From the NCBI RefSeq assembly GCF_001632365.1, contig NW_024468583.1:1-56947 (forward strand): a stretch of 56,947 nt of DNA, given 5' to 3'. The stretch comes from Laetiporus sulphureus 93-53. Taxonomy: Eukaryota > Basidiomycota > Agaricomycetes > Polyporales > Laetiporaceae. The translations under genes were made by a program, and so were the position numbers. The notes beneath the pieces are model-generated. The model was not told the origin of the DNA, did no database searches, and saw only the letters and a program-made list of their open reading frames with translations. Shown here in pieces: positions 23,201 through 34,426 of the stretch (the stretch's first letter is position 1; the number at the start of each line of letters is the position of its first letter).

Positions 23201-23722
23201 GACGCCATCCCGCCGGACTTTGCTCTAGGCGTGTCGAATGCGCTCTTCCCAACAGCCGACAACGGAGACAACGGCGATTTCGACTTCAACGCGATGTTCG
23301 CAGACATGTCCGGCCTGGATCCTGCGATAGCGGCGACGTCCGATTTCTCGGTGACCTCGATGCCTGAGTTCGACTTTTCGACGTTCACATCTTCGACCGA
23401 CTTTGACCGTCTATACATGCCCGACTCCGATGCCTTCCTTGACCAGTCCGCGCCGTTCGTCGCAACCACAAATGCAGACGCGATGGCAGACGAAGTGGAC
23501 GCGGTGTTCGGCGACCTTGCGGCGCACGACGGCCTGGACTTTACGCAGTTCTGGGAGTCGATGAAGCCCCTCGTTGGCGAGAGTATGGGTGTGGCGGAAG
23601 CAGGGGAAGAGGAAGAGAAGGATGCTACGAACGCGGGAGATGCGTCTGCGGCTGCGGTGACGGTTGACTCGGCGAAGCTTGCGGACAGTATGCAGTCTCT
23701 ATTGAGCGGGTGCGTCATGTAG
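20242..23722 (+). CDS. Ams2/Spt21 N-terminal domain protein (histone-gene regulator type)
   Basis: Fungal Ams2 and Spt21 proteins activate histone genes and support silencing in S phase. Five exons (20242-20263, 20318-20513, 20564-20632, 20685-20847, 20894-23722) join in phase, encoding 1092 aa. Residues 8-155 match the family's conserved head: VRALYTINGAPQYILALS, then CLQAICHSSPELAPG, GRDYSVYALDP, VAIGLGLMSWSLQA, and DSLEVIFSLRE. The remaining 930 residues are disordered and Ser/Pro-rich. They include an acidic patch (DDDDDIVILDKENVNP), basic regions (RRPLRKRTLSEF, RAKDTKTKQKTRK) and an acidic-aromatic C-terminus (DFDFNAMFADMSG, EFDFSTFTSS) typical of activation domains. I find no GATA-type Cys4 finger, unlike fission yeast Ams2. 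Assignment rests on the head domain from memory of the family, so it is moderately sure. Confidence 0.78.
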
Positions 23723-25694
23723 ATAGTGGGATGTACCGATTGGGACGATTGTCAGTGTCATCTCAAAGCGAATATAATTAATCCAGTGCTCTTCCGTGCA
23801 TGCAATGCGTTGTGACTGCGTAATTTAACAACGCTGGCGCTGAGCAGGGATTTCTGGCGACTCCTATGATGTCAATTACTTTCGCATCGGCGCTATTGGA
23901 GTCTTCGAGAAGGAGTATAGGCTGGCAAACGAGATGCAATATGGGTGCGAATATCATTCGCATCGTAGCATGTAGAGCGGTAACAATCCCCGGCGGGAGA
24001 GGGTACATTCAATGAACTATGACAAACGCGACATGGAGTCGTCCGTTGTCGAAGTACGAGTCAAGGACGCAGTATGAAGAGCAGTACAGCTGCACGGCTA
24101 TTTGACATTCAGCGAGGCTCTTGAGCTTTGTGTATCATGACATGGATCAAAGCTGGACCTGTGGTGCGTGCGGATGGAAATCGCGATCTGGGATGAAGGG
24201 CAAGGTCAGTCGAAGTACGCGAAGCAAAAAGGGGCCGATCTCACCGTCGTCGCCGCTATAAAGGGTCATATCGGATGGAGAAAGTATGGCTCCACTGCAT
24301 CGATAGCACTAGCGTGCGATCGCTTTGACTATCATCTTGAGTAATTACGCTGCAGCGATAGCATGATCAGCAAGTCGGACTATCATCATTCTGCGGCGAG
24401 TCACACGCACCTGGCTTGTGAGGTCCAGCGATGGCTTACGAGTCGGTTCTTCCACGCGTACGGCCATGTCCATGCGGACATGTCGCTGAGACGATATAGA
24501 TAATAAGTATCCAGCGTGGACGCATGGCGAATAAGGGGCCACATACCCTTCTTGTGAGTGTCACCTTCATCTCCCTTCCCAGCCGGGCACCTCAAGTGAG
24601 GAGATGTGCGCAGCGAAAGCGGCCGTTCTATCGCTGCGCACGCCGCCTCATTGTCGGCACCCTCCCTCCTCACGACTTCTCCTCGGTATGCTAGTGCCAT
24701 GTAACAAAGGATTGTGTATCTGTTAAGTATAAAGCGGTCCGGAAATACGACATGCGAGCATTCGGTAGAAAGGGACATTACAATATGAAGCATCCTGGAT
24801 AGATGCTTCAAGCAGCGTGTTTTCTTTGTGATCCATCAGAAGTATTGCAGAGAGCGGATGCTAGAGAAGCATAGATAGGTCAGCTCTGAGAAGAAAGCAA
24901 AGAGCAACAGTACCATACCTGGAAATATGAGGTGCGAAGCACAAGACAGATACATCATGAAGAAGGTGCCCAAGTAATGGGCAGGTCCTGTCTCAAGGGG
25001 AGTCGATGAGTGAATATGCTACAGGATAGCAGCTAGAAGGTTCTCATTGCACAGTGCACTTGACCTCTCGTCGGGGAAGCAAAGGTCATCGGGATGATCA
25101 GGCCCTCACTCGCCTCGCCGCCGGCTCCTTCCATCTTCCAATGGCATATCTGGCGACTCGCGTGCGCTCGCGATAGGTTCTTGTGTCCTGAAACAGACTA
25201 AGAAAACGGGGTCACTGAATGCATGTGCGGTGACAAACGGAGGACGGAAAAGGCATCAAGCACAAGTCGAAGCGTCGCAGTCATCAGGGTCATGACTCCT
25301 TCCTTTGACGTTTCGCTTAGCACCACCTGCCATACCTGCGATCCCACATATGTTTTTCGGTCTTGATGTTGTTCTTTCGAGTTACAGCTGCGCAGCGCAC
25401 CGTGAATATCCAGTGGTCGCTAACCTAATGCTCGGGGAAGAAGGATGGTCAAAGGGAATATAAGGTGACGATAAGGGGAAGCGGTAATCAAAAATCTCAA
25501 GAGGGTAGAGATGTAGTCCCATAGGCGGGGAACTGGAAACAGAGAAGTAAGAACGCGACAACAAGGCCACATTCATTGGCCAAGAGAGCGCAGGTTCATC
25601 CCCAAGGATATGCAGGAGCACTCGAACGGGCCTAGGAACCCCATGAGCACCCCATCCCCAGGTCGCCCACACGTCCCAGCATTTGAGCATTCAC
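23723..25694. other. Intergenic region and distal right duplication arm
   Basis: No gene is seen. From about 24575 onward the sequence is the right arm. A small perfect hairpin with 9-bp arms (TGAAGCATC) lies near 24785-24810. The rest is unassigned. Confidence 0.4.
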
Positions 25695-26220
25695 TCACAG
25701 GAACGCACTCGACCGAGCACCGTGGCGAATCTGGGCAACATGCAGAGAAAGCAGCTCGCACCCAATAGAGAACGAGCCGCAGGGGATCTCACGGGACAGT
25801 TCAAATCCACGATGAGAGATGTCATACCGCTTCTGGGCGACGGCTAGCGGGATCAACGGGCATCCCGCGCTGGCACCGTACGCAACCTCGATCGGTCCGG
25901 GAGCGAATGGCTTAACAGTGTAGCAGTCCGAGAGGCCCTCGGACTCGTCATTAGCCTTTTGCTTCAGCAGACCGACGCGGAGACGCTGGACCAGGGTCTT
26001 CGGAGCAACCTTGGCAGTGGACTCGAAGACCTTGCGCGCGGGCTGGGGAGCGCGGCGAGCGGACTTGTAAGGCGGAGACAGGGGCATCTCGACGCCGGTA
26101 GGAGGAACAGTGAGGTACGCGGAAGACATGGTGTGTTATGCGGATTGCTAGAAGCAAGTGCACAGGTGATGGTACGGACAGAGCAGGATGCTGAGGCCCC
26201 GCCATACGCGACCGGGTTTA
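24575..26220. repeat. Right arm of the inverted duplication
   Basis: Reverse-complement counterpart of 18064-19740. It keeps an intact 144-aa gene and its TATA box. The middle part (about 24780-25060) is strongly eroded relative to the left arm. Confidence 0.85.
25695..26129 (-). CDS. Unknown 144-aa protein, right copy
   Basis: Paralogue of the gene at 18166-18600 in opposite orientation. Most of the 20 differences are scattered substitutions, and the stretches GLSDCYTVKPFAPGPI, RYDISHRGFELS and EIPCGSFSIGCELLSLHVAQ are almost unchanged. The single exon starts at the ATG at 26129. A TATAAA lies about 90 bp upstream (26222-26217). No domain is recognised. Equal length and absence of frame breaks in two diverged copies argue for purifying selection. 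Confidence 0.72.
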   Translation of the reverse strand: MSSAYLTVPPTGVEMPLSPPYKSARRAPQPARKVFESTAKVAPKTLVQRLRVGLLKQKANDESEGLSDCYTVKPFAPGPIEVAYGASAGCPLIPLAVAQKRYDISHRGFELSREIPCGSFSIGCELLSLHVAQIRHGARSSAFL

Positions 26221-26946
26221 TAAGTAGGGCGGGTGTTGTGAAAGTAACCATCGGTCTCGACTCAAAAACTCGCGCCGGGATTAGCACGTCGAAGGGCAGA
26301 TGCAAATGACTAACGAAATGGATTGAGGCTATCAAATGAGTATAAAGTGCAGTCCAAGCTCGTCAATGGCGGCCACCGCGAAAGGTGACAACGCGGCGTG
26401 ACGTTTATGCATGATCGTGTGAACTTCAGTATCACAACTAATTGTAGTCACACACCTGCACTGCGCGCGTTCTAAAGGACATGCGCAGCCAAAATGAACT
26501 GAATACATTGCAACGCAGATATTGGAAAGTTGACTTTTCTCTGGCCGTCGAATTCACTGATCCCCGCGATGAGCATGTCCATCTACCTGTGTCTGTACAT
26601 GCAGCTTGCCAAAGTCCCAGACAAACTATTGAGTAGGACGTCTCTATCTATCAAAGATACAACCCATGTCAACCAGGTACTGTCAGATACAAGCATTCGT
26701 AATCGATACATTGTGGACCGTAAGCATATCAGTATGCTGCCGCGCATGGGCGCAGCAGGTCGCGTGAATATCTCACTCGGAGATGCCATTCTGTCCTGCA
26801 GAACCTCATAAGGGACATCTGGAAATCATCAACCCTAATCCCAACCAACGAATATCCGACGGCGAGCCCCGTCGCGCACAACTATCACCAACCAAACGTT
26901 CTAACATACCCTCATTAGCCGATCAAACAAGATCGCACAAGTTCAC
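26130..26946. other. Upstream of right 144-aa gene; 3' flank of ferric reductase
   Basis: Both flanking genes are on the minus strand. Apart from the TATA box and the end of the duplication arm near 26220, no feature is recognised in the 817 bases. Confidence 0.35.
26217..26222 (-). promoter_or_regulatory. TATA box of the right 144-aa gene
   Basis: TATAAA on the minus strand lies 88 bp before the ATG, at a normal distance for a fungal core promoter. The homologous site in the left copy is TTCATGAA. Confidence 0.55.
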
Positions 26947-29223
26947 TCACTCTTCATGTAGCTCAATCCCACCAACCGATTTCCTCCTCTCCGTACTCAC
27001 ACCAGCCACACATCTCCCCACCTCCTCTCCCAGTCCGGCTGGCCCGCACACGCCAACGACTACGCCTGCCGGGAGCGTCGGCGACGCCTTCCATAGCTCG
27101 CACGTGCGGTCAACCACGCGATCGAGGATCTTCGCGATGCGGGGGCGGCCCGCGGTGAGTGTCATGCCCATTGGAAGGGGCAGAAGACGGTCGAGGACGG
27201 TATTGTCTGGAGAAATAGCACGTGTGTACGAGACGGAGATGCGCAGCTGAGCATCTGACCGCTCGGCGCGCGCAAGGAGGGTGGTGAACAAGGGCATGAG
27301 CGGCATGAGCGCCGCTGGAATAAGATGATCAGTCAATCGACTGAAATTGACAGAATGAGAGATTCGAAACTAACAAGGATCCTGCACACTCCATACGAGC
27401 TCGATGACCCTCACACGGCTGCTCCCTGCAATCGACTTGTGCACCAAGTCTTGTACGACAGACAGCGGATATGTGATCCCACTGCCGCCGCCGACGAACA
27501 CCGCGCCCGAGAAGCTCGCAAAGACAGCGTGTCCCGAACCGCCTACAATAACTGAGTGGACATAGATGGTGAGAGCAAAAGGTTGACCTACCGTACGGGC
27601 CGTCAATGAGCACCCTAACCTGCCTATCTGCGCCTCCCGCCTCGCTGTACTCCACGCGCTGCGCGAGACTGTACAGTTTATTTGACCAATCGCCTACCTT
27701 CCTGATGAGCAGCACGATGCCCTTCCCACTTGAACACTACACACAAAGGGTTCAACATATCGCCCAGATCGGATTTGTATGCTCACCTTGCTTACGCTCG
27801 CGATAGTGAACGGATGGCTTTCCACCCACCCCGTCAGGCCCATACTGGTGCTAAGGACCTTGATCCGCAGATGCTGCCCCGCGCGCCAGCCAGCATTCAC
27901 GCTCGGAATGGTCACGCGCACCATGCCGAGCTCAGGCATCGTGTGCAGGCGCGCGATGGCAAGCCGTGCCTGGAACAGACGCAGGAGACGATCAAAGCCG
28001 TAAAACCCGACGGCGATGAAGATGTACGCATTGGTGGCGGATTCGTGAAGGCAGATCTGTGGGGCGATATAGTGACAATAAGATGCATTCGAGCGTGAGA
28101 TCAATGCGAGTGTGACGCGAAGGTAGCGGAGAAAGGGACGCACCGCGGGCAGGACGATGATAGCTGCCAAGGCGTGCGATGTGAAGAAAAATTGATAGAA
28201 CATCTCGCGGACGGCTCTCAGGGAGAAGAAGAACAAAACATCCATGCACGCGAGCGCAACGAGACCCCAGATGATGTCAGGCGTCAAGTTCTGGCGGACA
28301 GTTCCGTTTATGAACCACTCATGGACTAAAACGAAGTTCAATAAGCACACAAGGCAGATGTGGTCAAGGAAACGTACTGTATCCTAACGAGTGGATGTTG
28401 ACGGCGAGTACGACCGCTCTTCCCGCCCAGCGATGCAGATAGTTCAACTGCAGAGAGGTCAATGTCCAGAATGAACAAGTATTGGGATAATTATGCGTAC
28501 CTTCTCATATCCATGGCCGATAAGCCAAGTGATGACATTGTTCTTCACCGCGAGCACAACCACCACCGGAATCTGCGCACATGCCAGCTCTCCGCTGTGG
28601 TTATAATCCGTGAACGGGTTGCTCTGCACCAACCCGACCGCCAGCATCAACCCCGTGTACGCGAGCAGCATTAGCACCTTGCCTATCGAATAGCCCTGAC
28701 GAACGGTCCTCGCGAGAAAGCTACTCGTACCCGGAAACAATGTCGACAATGCCGGCATGTGGACGGGATACTGATAACGGCGATCTACACGCGCGATATC
28801 GTGGGCCTTTGAGATGTCGTACATGGAGATGCGCTTAGTCTCGAGGGCATAGTCGTCCTCGATGTCTGATGCATCCTCTGGTGGAGAGAGGGTCTTTTCG
28901 TCATCAGCGCGCTTTGAGCGGATAAAGACATGTGCAGGTGGATACACGGGCGAGAGCGGGTACGCATCGTGGGCCGATTTCTTCGTAGTTGTAGAATACA
29001 AGAATAGGCCCTCCGTCAACTCGGACCAGCGAGTGAACCTGACTGCTACTCTAGGGAGCGCAAGCAGAAAGAAAACCCCGACGATGCCCAGCAAGAGAAG
29101 GCCAGAGTAGTAGATAAGGTTGGTGGCAAGCTCAGCTCGCTGGGCGGAAGAATCCGCGCTAGCAAAAGCGGAAGTACCGATGGACGCAGAGCCAGCTGCA
29201 GTAGAATAGTCTGCGGTAGACAT
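26947..29223 (-). CDS. Ferric reductase (FRE family, haem/FAD/NADPH)
   Basis: Plasma-membrane metalloreductase that moves electrons from NADPH through FAD and two haems to extracellular ferric (or cupric) ions, ahead of high-affinity iron uptake. Seven exons on the minus strand (29223-28501, 28447-28378, 28325-28144, 28056-27787, 27721-27592, 27542-27375, 27314-26947) join in phase to 636 aa. The N-terminus is Ser/Thr/Ala-rich and extracellular-like, followed by a membrane segment (LIYYSGLLLLGIVGVFFLLA). Haem ligands are visible as two H-x13-H pairs: one in LHRWAGRAVVLAVNIH, the other in SHALAAIIVLPAICLH. The FAD motif is HPFTIAS, the NADPH motif is GPYGGSG with GGGSGI, and the C-terminal nucleotide motif is VCGPAGLG. 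The domain order is complete, so it should be functional. No permease or multicopper oxidase gene lies beside it in this window. Confidence 0.93.
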
Positions 29224-31827
29224 CGTGGAGGAGCTGAGGGGAATACTAGGATGAAAGAGCGTCAAGGGTCATGAGAAGCGAGCGGAGAGGTGGAGGCGGG
29301 AGGAAGCCTTTGTGGCCGATGGGAGCAACGAGAATTTTACGAGCTGGGCACAGGCACGGGCAACGAGGCATACACGCGGGAATCATAAACTTGGTAGGAA
29401 TTCCCGCTTTGTTCATAGGTGCACAGCTAACCATTCAAAATTCCGACGCCAGTCGTAGATCTCTTGGCATCTTGCATTCGAACTATCTTCACTGCGGCGA
29501 TGAATCCAGCAGATAGCGCACTTAAGACTGCCCTCCGACAAGGCAAAATACGAGGAGTGCACTAGTGAATATCTGGGTTAGCAGCTGCAGCAAGCGGCCT
29601 GGACAAACACGTTGGGTTCAACACACAGCCACTCGATAGAATCTCTATCGAGATCTCACGTAGTACAACGACTACCATTTTGAGCAATAATGGACCTGAT
29701 TAGTCGAATAATTCTTCTCGAATGGAGGTCCCCCAGTTACTTGTAACATACACTACATTGCTGAGTGCTGACCGGTGACCGAGCGCTTGAGCGTCCTGGT
29801 CAGCGGCCATCGCGTCTTTCGCCGATCACCGTCAATATTGCTGCGCACAACATTCGATCCCAACTGGACCCGGCCATGTATACTGTGGCCGAAAGTTCCA
29901 GCTGTCTTTTGAAGAGCGTGTACAATTCTGCTCTTTTATCCGAGAGCCACCTTGCGTCATCTGGCAGCGGCGATCACACGTTCAAAGTCGCGGGAGTATC
30001 ACTGTGCCATTGTCCTGGACATCTCTTGACGTCGGTACCTATGCTAGCTGCACCTTTCATGCTACTGTCAATATTGTTGACGCACCGCGCTAGACTTACA
30101 ACTGTTTTTCAAAACATCCGATTTTCCCGCAGAGATGACTCACCACATTATCGCACACTTGTCGAACGATCAAAGCACGCTAGGAACGGTTTGTTGTCGC
30201 GCTAGCACTGTCCAGGCATAGACACATTCTCCGGTCCGTGAAGCTGGCCAGGAGTCACGTACGGACGGCGCACGATCTTCATGGCCGGCCATGGCTGACC
30301 TATGCGCTTGCTCGCCATCAACTTCGACTCTCCAAAAAATTACCGGCTGGCACACAGTATACTCACCTTGACATACCATAGAAAGTCTATGCTCTTCAAA
30401 TCGAAGGGGGAATTTACGTCTGTGATACTCGACTCCTCCGACATGTACCATACCCTCTGCCTCAGCTCGGCCAAGCTCTGCAGCATTAGCGGCATGGACC
30501 TACTATTTACTTGGAATGACTGCGCGACGCATCAAAAGAACTCGAACCTAACACTCATCAGCGGATATCTTTACCCCATCAACGGAGAACGTCGGTTTAG
30601 CCCTGGAGGGTATCCATTCAAGCTTTCAGCAGGTCGCTGGTGAACCTCGCCGTCGAACTACCGTCCGAAGTAGAGGATGTTACAGGTCAGTGTTCGCAAC
30701 TGTCTGTCGACATCACTCAGGTTCAGGACTGATGATCATACCTTACAGAGCCTCCGCCCAACTCGCAGGACTGATGCCTCTCTGATGTATCTCTACGCCT
30801 CGAGGCGGAACCTTGCTTGGCGGCTTCTCAAGCATGCTCTCCCAGCTCGCGTGCCTCGCCCTCAAACACATCGGGCTCGACTTCCATGTAAATCTGAATG
30901 GATCGGTGGAGGTCTGAATGGAGCGGCGCAATGGCTGGGAGGCGCTGCAGTACCTGCTGATCGTTATAGGCACGGAAGACGATAATTCCCAGCATGAACC
31001 AGCTGACCACCCGCCCAGATCCCTGCTCCGGCAACTCCTTCCAGGACTCGGCGCCCGGTATGTATTGCGGACGGTAGTGTACGCATCATGCCCTGCGTTC
31101 GATCACCGGCAATGAATTCGCCTCGCCGACGCAAGACGTACGTTCTCCATTGCAACCGACTAGCACTGCAGGATGTTCCACGAAGAGATGCTAAAGCACG
31201 TGCTGTTACATCGCCCGAGACAGTCAATGTCGCTACGTGCTCCTAGGAGACGAATCACGCGCTGTTACGACGACGGACAGCGCCTCCGGGTTTACTGGTA
31301 GCTCCGTCGTGTTCATAAATGCACAACAGAGCAGATGACAATATCGCGATTGCATGACGTTTACATATATCCATATAGCGCTTGTACGTCAGCGGCATAC
31401 GTGAGGGAGTCTCATGACCGCGCCACTCCTCGGAATTCGTTGGCGGAATATGCTCTCAAGGGACATATTAATGCCTCTTTGGCTCGGTCAACTGTCGCAT
31501 GTATTTTGACAGTCGTCTGAAGCGATGACAGGTGTTCAAGGAAGGCATGTTCCGGATGATCGACGTTGCAGCGAACACGTCCACGGACAGGCGGGTCAAC
31601 CTCGTGCCACCCGCCCGTTCATACTAATAACACCGGACCAGGCACTCGTCGGAGTTATTCACCAAGCTCGCTTTGATATATTCACCAGTCTACGTATACA
31701 AGTTCCTTCGCTTCCGTCATTCTCGCGCTTACAAACGGTCTTGAAAACAACGACCAGTATCAGCACAGCGAAGATGGCAACAGCGGGAACCCGAATGGGC
31801 GTTCCGTGGTTGCAGAATGCGAAATGG
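29224..31827. other. 2.6-kb region, possible unrecognised gene on the minus strand
   Basis: No known protein is seen. On the minus strand, 30447-30370 reads MSEESSITDVNSPFDLKSID and continues FLWYVK, then a GTGAGT donor. A CAG acceptor near 30302 leads to PWPAMKIVRRPYVTPGQLHG and a stop near 30202. Another minus frame at 31034-30828 has a hydrophobic stretch (VVSWFMLGIIVFRAY). These may be exons of one gene or a decayed gene. I cannot join them convincingly. A plus-strand ATG frame at 30302-30643 is equally unsupported. Confidence 0.25.
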
Positions 31828-33426
31828 CTACTCACTGACGTTACCCAGGTCCGTACATGCCTCCTTGACGCGCTCGGCCAGCGTCTTCTCGCCCTCGCGC
31901 ACCCAGACACGCGGGTCGTAATACTGCACACAAACATATCAGAAAAGAGCAGATCAGCTGAATCAGTGCACGCACCTTCTTGTTCGGCTTGTCCGCGCCC
32001 TCGGGATTGCCCACCTGGCTCTGGAGGTATCCCGACTTTTTCTGAACGAAATCCTAGTGCACCAAATAGTATCAGCAGCTGGCGGACATCGGATAAGGGA
32101 CCGCCACACACCCTGATACCAGTGAGGTACGCATACTGCGTATCCGTGTCGACGTTCATCTTCACAACGCCGTTCTGCACTGCTGTCTTGATCTCCTCCT
32201 TCGTCGATCCGGAGCCACCATGGAATACCAGGAACCTATCATCATCGCAGTCGGTGCCCAACGTAAACTTAAAACGAAAGATATGCCCTCACAGTGGCTT
32301 CTTCTTCCCACCGAGCTTTGCCTCCGCATATGCCTGATGCTTCCCAAGGAGCTCTGGGTGCAGGCGAACGTTACCGGGCTTGTACACTCCATGGACGTTC
32401 CCGAACGCCGCCGCGATGCTAAAGTTCGGGCCAACCTTGCTCAGCGCGGTGTACACGTCCCAGATATCCGGGGGCTGCGTGTACAGCTTGCTGTTATCCA
32501 CGCCCGTGTTGTCCACGCCGTCCTCCTCACCGCCGGTGATGCCGATCTCCATCTCGAGCCAGAGACCGAGCGGCGCCATGCGCTTGAAGTACTGCACACA
32601 GAGCGCGATGTTCTCCTCCTTTGGCTCCTCGGAGAGATCGAGCATGTGGGACGAGAAGAGCGGCTCCTGGTGCTGCGCAAAGTATTCCTCGTCTGCCTTG
32701 AGCATGCCGTCGAACCACGGGAGCAGCTTCTTCGCGCAATGGTCCGAGTGCATCACGACGGGGCTAAGAAGGTAAGTCAGCGAGAAAGCACCTGAAATGA
32801 ACTTGGGCGTACATACACGCCGTACGCCTTGGCGACGAGGCGGACATGCTGTGCCGCGGCGATGGCACCAGTTATGGATGCCTGCTGCTTGTCGTTCGCG
32901 AGGCCCTTGCCCGCAAAGTATGCCGCGCCGCCCTGGGAGACCTGGATGATAATTGGGCTCTTGATGTCACTGATAGACGTGCAGACAGAAGGTTTAGACA
33001 GGCGCACAGCGCGGGGTGGAGATAGGAGCGCACCGGGCGGCCTCGAGCACGGCATTCGCCGTGGAAGAGGAGGTGACGTTCTGCGGACATAAGGGTGTGG
33101 AGATTAGCGGGGGCCTGCCTGGGTGAGAGGAGACTTACGATGGCCTGCGGTAGAGAGGTACAAGGGCGGTAGTGCGATTAGCGGCGCGCCGGGACGCATG
33201 CGCAGACAGAACTTACAGGGATGGCAAACTACATACAGATGTCGCTCGCTAAGTGGCTATATGCGTGCATCTTGTGACAGACGTACCTGGTGCTCCTTTG
33301 CGTACTCGAAGAGCTTGTGGACATTGTGGCCGGTGAGGACACCGGGCTGCGTGTCGCGAGCGGTCAACATCGTGCGCCTCACTTAGCGCATATCGCACGT
33401 ACGGGGACGATATCGAGGACACCCAT
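31828..33426 (-). CDS. FBA1: Class II fructose-bisphosphate aldolase
   Basis: Cytosolic glycolytic and gluconeogenic enzyme that splits fructose-1,6-bisphosphate to DHAP and G3P with a zinc ion. Ten exons on the minus strand (33426-33403, 33346-33287, 33228-33217, 33144-33139, 33080-33034, 32969-32817, 32763-32293, 32235-32112, 32053-31976, 31923-31828) give 356 aa, close to yeast Fba1. Exons 3 and 4 are only 12 and 6 nt, encoding Phe-Ala-Ile-Pro and Ala-Ile. Both are needed to build the invariant FAIPAINVTSSST. Metal and catalytic motifs are present: VVMHSDHC (Zn His and catalytic Asp), EIGITGGEEDGV, FGNVHGVYKPGNV (Zn His), and FHGGSGS (Zn His and phosphate loop), followed by NVDTDTQYAY. The C-terminus YYDPRVWVREGEKTL is typical. 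Confidence 0.96.
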
Positions 33427-34426
33427 TGTGAAAGCGAGAATAAGTCGGGTAGAGAACGGGGACGACGATGTGGAAGGGAAAGAGGATAAGCTGGAGATGA
33501 GGATGATATACGCGCTCCAGGATCGATCGACATCACGTGTCCGGATAGTATTTGACCGAGTGCGGGCAAGCCATCGCCGTCCGCTCATCTCTGGCGAGCG
33601 CGGGGTGGGTATCTATAGTTGTGGCCCTGGCCAGTGAGTCGAGTTCACAAAGAGTGGCTGAATTAGTGTGAGGAGTACTAGTGACATCGCTTAATGCAGC
33701 ACGCCCAACTTACCCGCGGGGGCCGCGCAACGTTCGCGAAATGACGTAGAATCTATGCATGCTCCGATGAGACGCGCTGCGAGTATATTCGCTCGGCAAG
33801 CGCATAGCTTGCGGACGTTGTCCCCAGAGAATTCTGTTGAGCGCGTTTCATGGCCTTTTCTTTATAGGGGACATGATATGTGACGCCGCCGATTGGCTCG
33901 GTTAGCATACAAGCAACTGACGTCGGCAAACAGCCACCAGTGGGGCGGCTGGGTGTAAAAGGGTTAAGACTACGCGAGATGTGCGGCGGCGGAGGAGGAT
34001 CAGGATCGGACGAGAGGCATTATGCGTTTCCCCTCACGCTCATGCTCGCGGGCATAGTTGCAATGAGTGCAGCTCGAGGATCGTCGTGACGGTCGGGCGA
34101 TGGGATTGCTGTCGCCTCCAACCCGGGGCAGACAGTGACACTTGGTGCCTCGGGCGGGTTCATACCGTGCAGGTGCAGCCCGAAATGCGCGGACGCCATC
34201 CAGCAATGCGGACCCCGTCCCCTCCCCCCCCTCTCCTCCTCGTGCGCGAAAATCGTTTGCCCACGCTATGCCGCCCATCATGGAACGCGCATAATCAGCG
34301 AGAGGGCATCGGTGCCTTGGCGGTGCAGTGGGCCGGATGTTGCCGCCGCGGGTCTTGACAGCTCCCATAAGGGCCCACAAGCCAGCTCCATATTGGGTCC
34401 CCCTCTCCTCCTCACTCCTCTCCGCC
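33427..34426. promoter_or_regulatory. Divergent promoter region of FBA1 and wc-1
   Basis: One kilobase separates the divergent starts of aldolase and the photoreceptor. On the aldolase side a minus-strand TATAGATA lies near 33611-33618, about 190 bp upstream. CT-rich sequence precedes the wc-1 ATG. No gene is supported. Confidence 0.4.

Noticed and set aside
30302..30643. 113-codon plus-strand ATG frame
   Set aside because: No similarity to any family, and it lies opposite better splice-supported minus-strand pieces.
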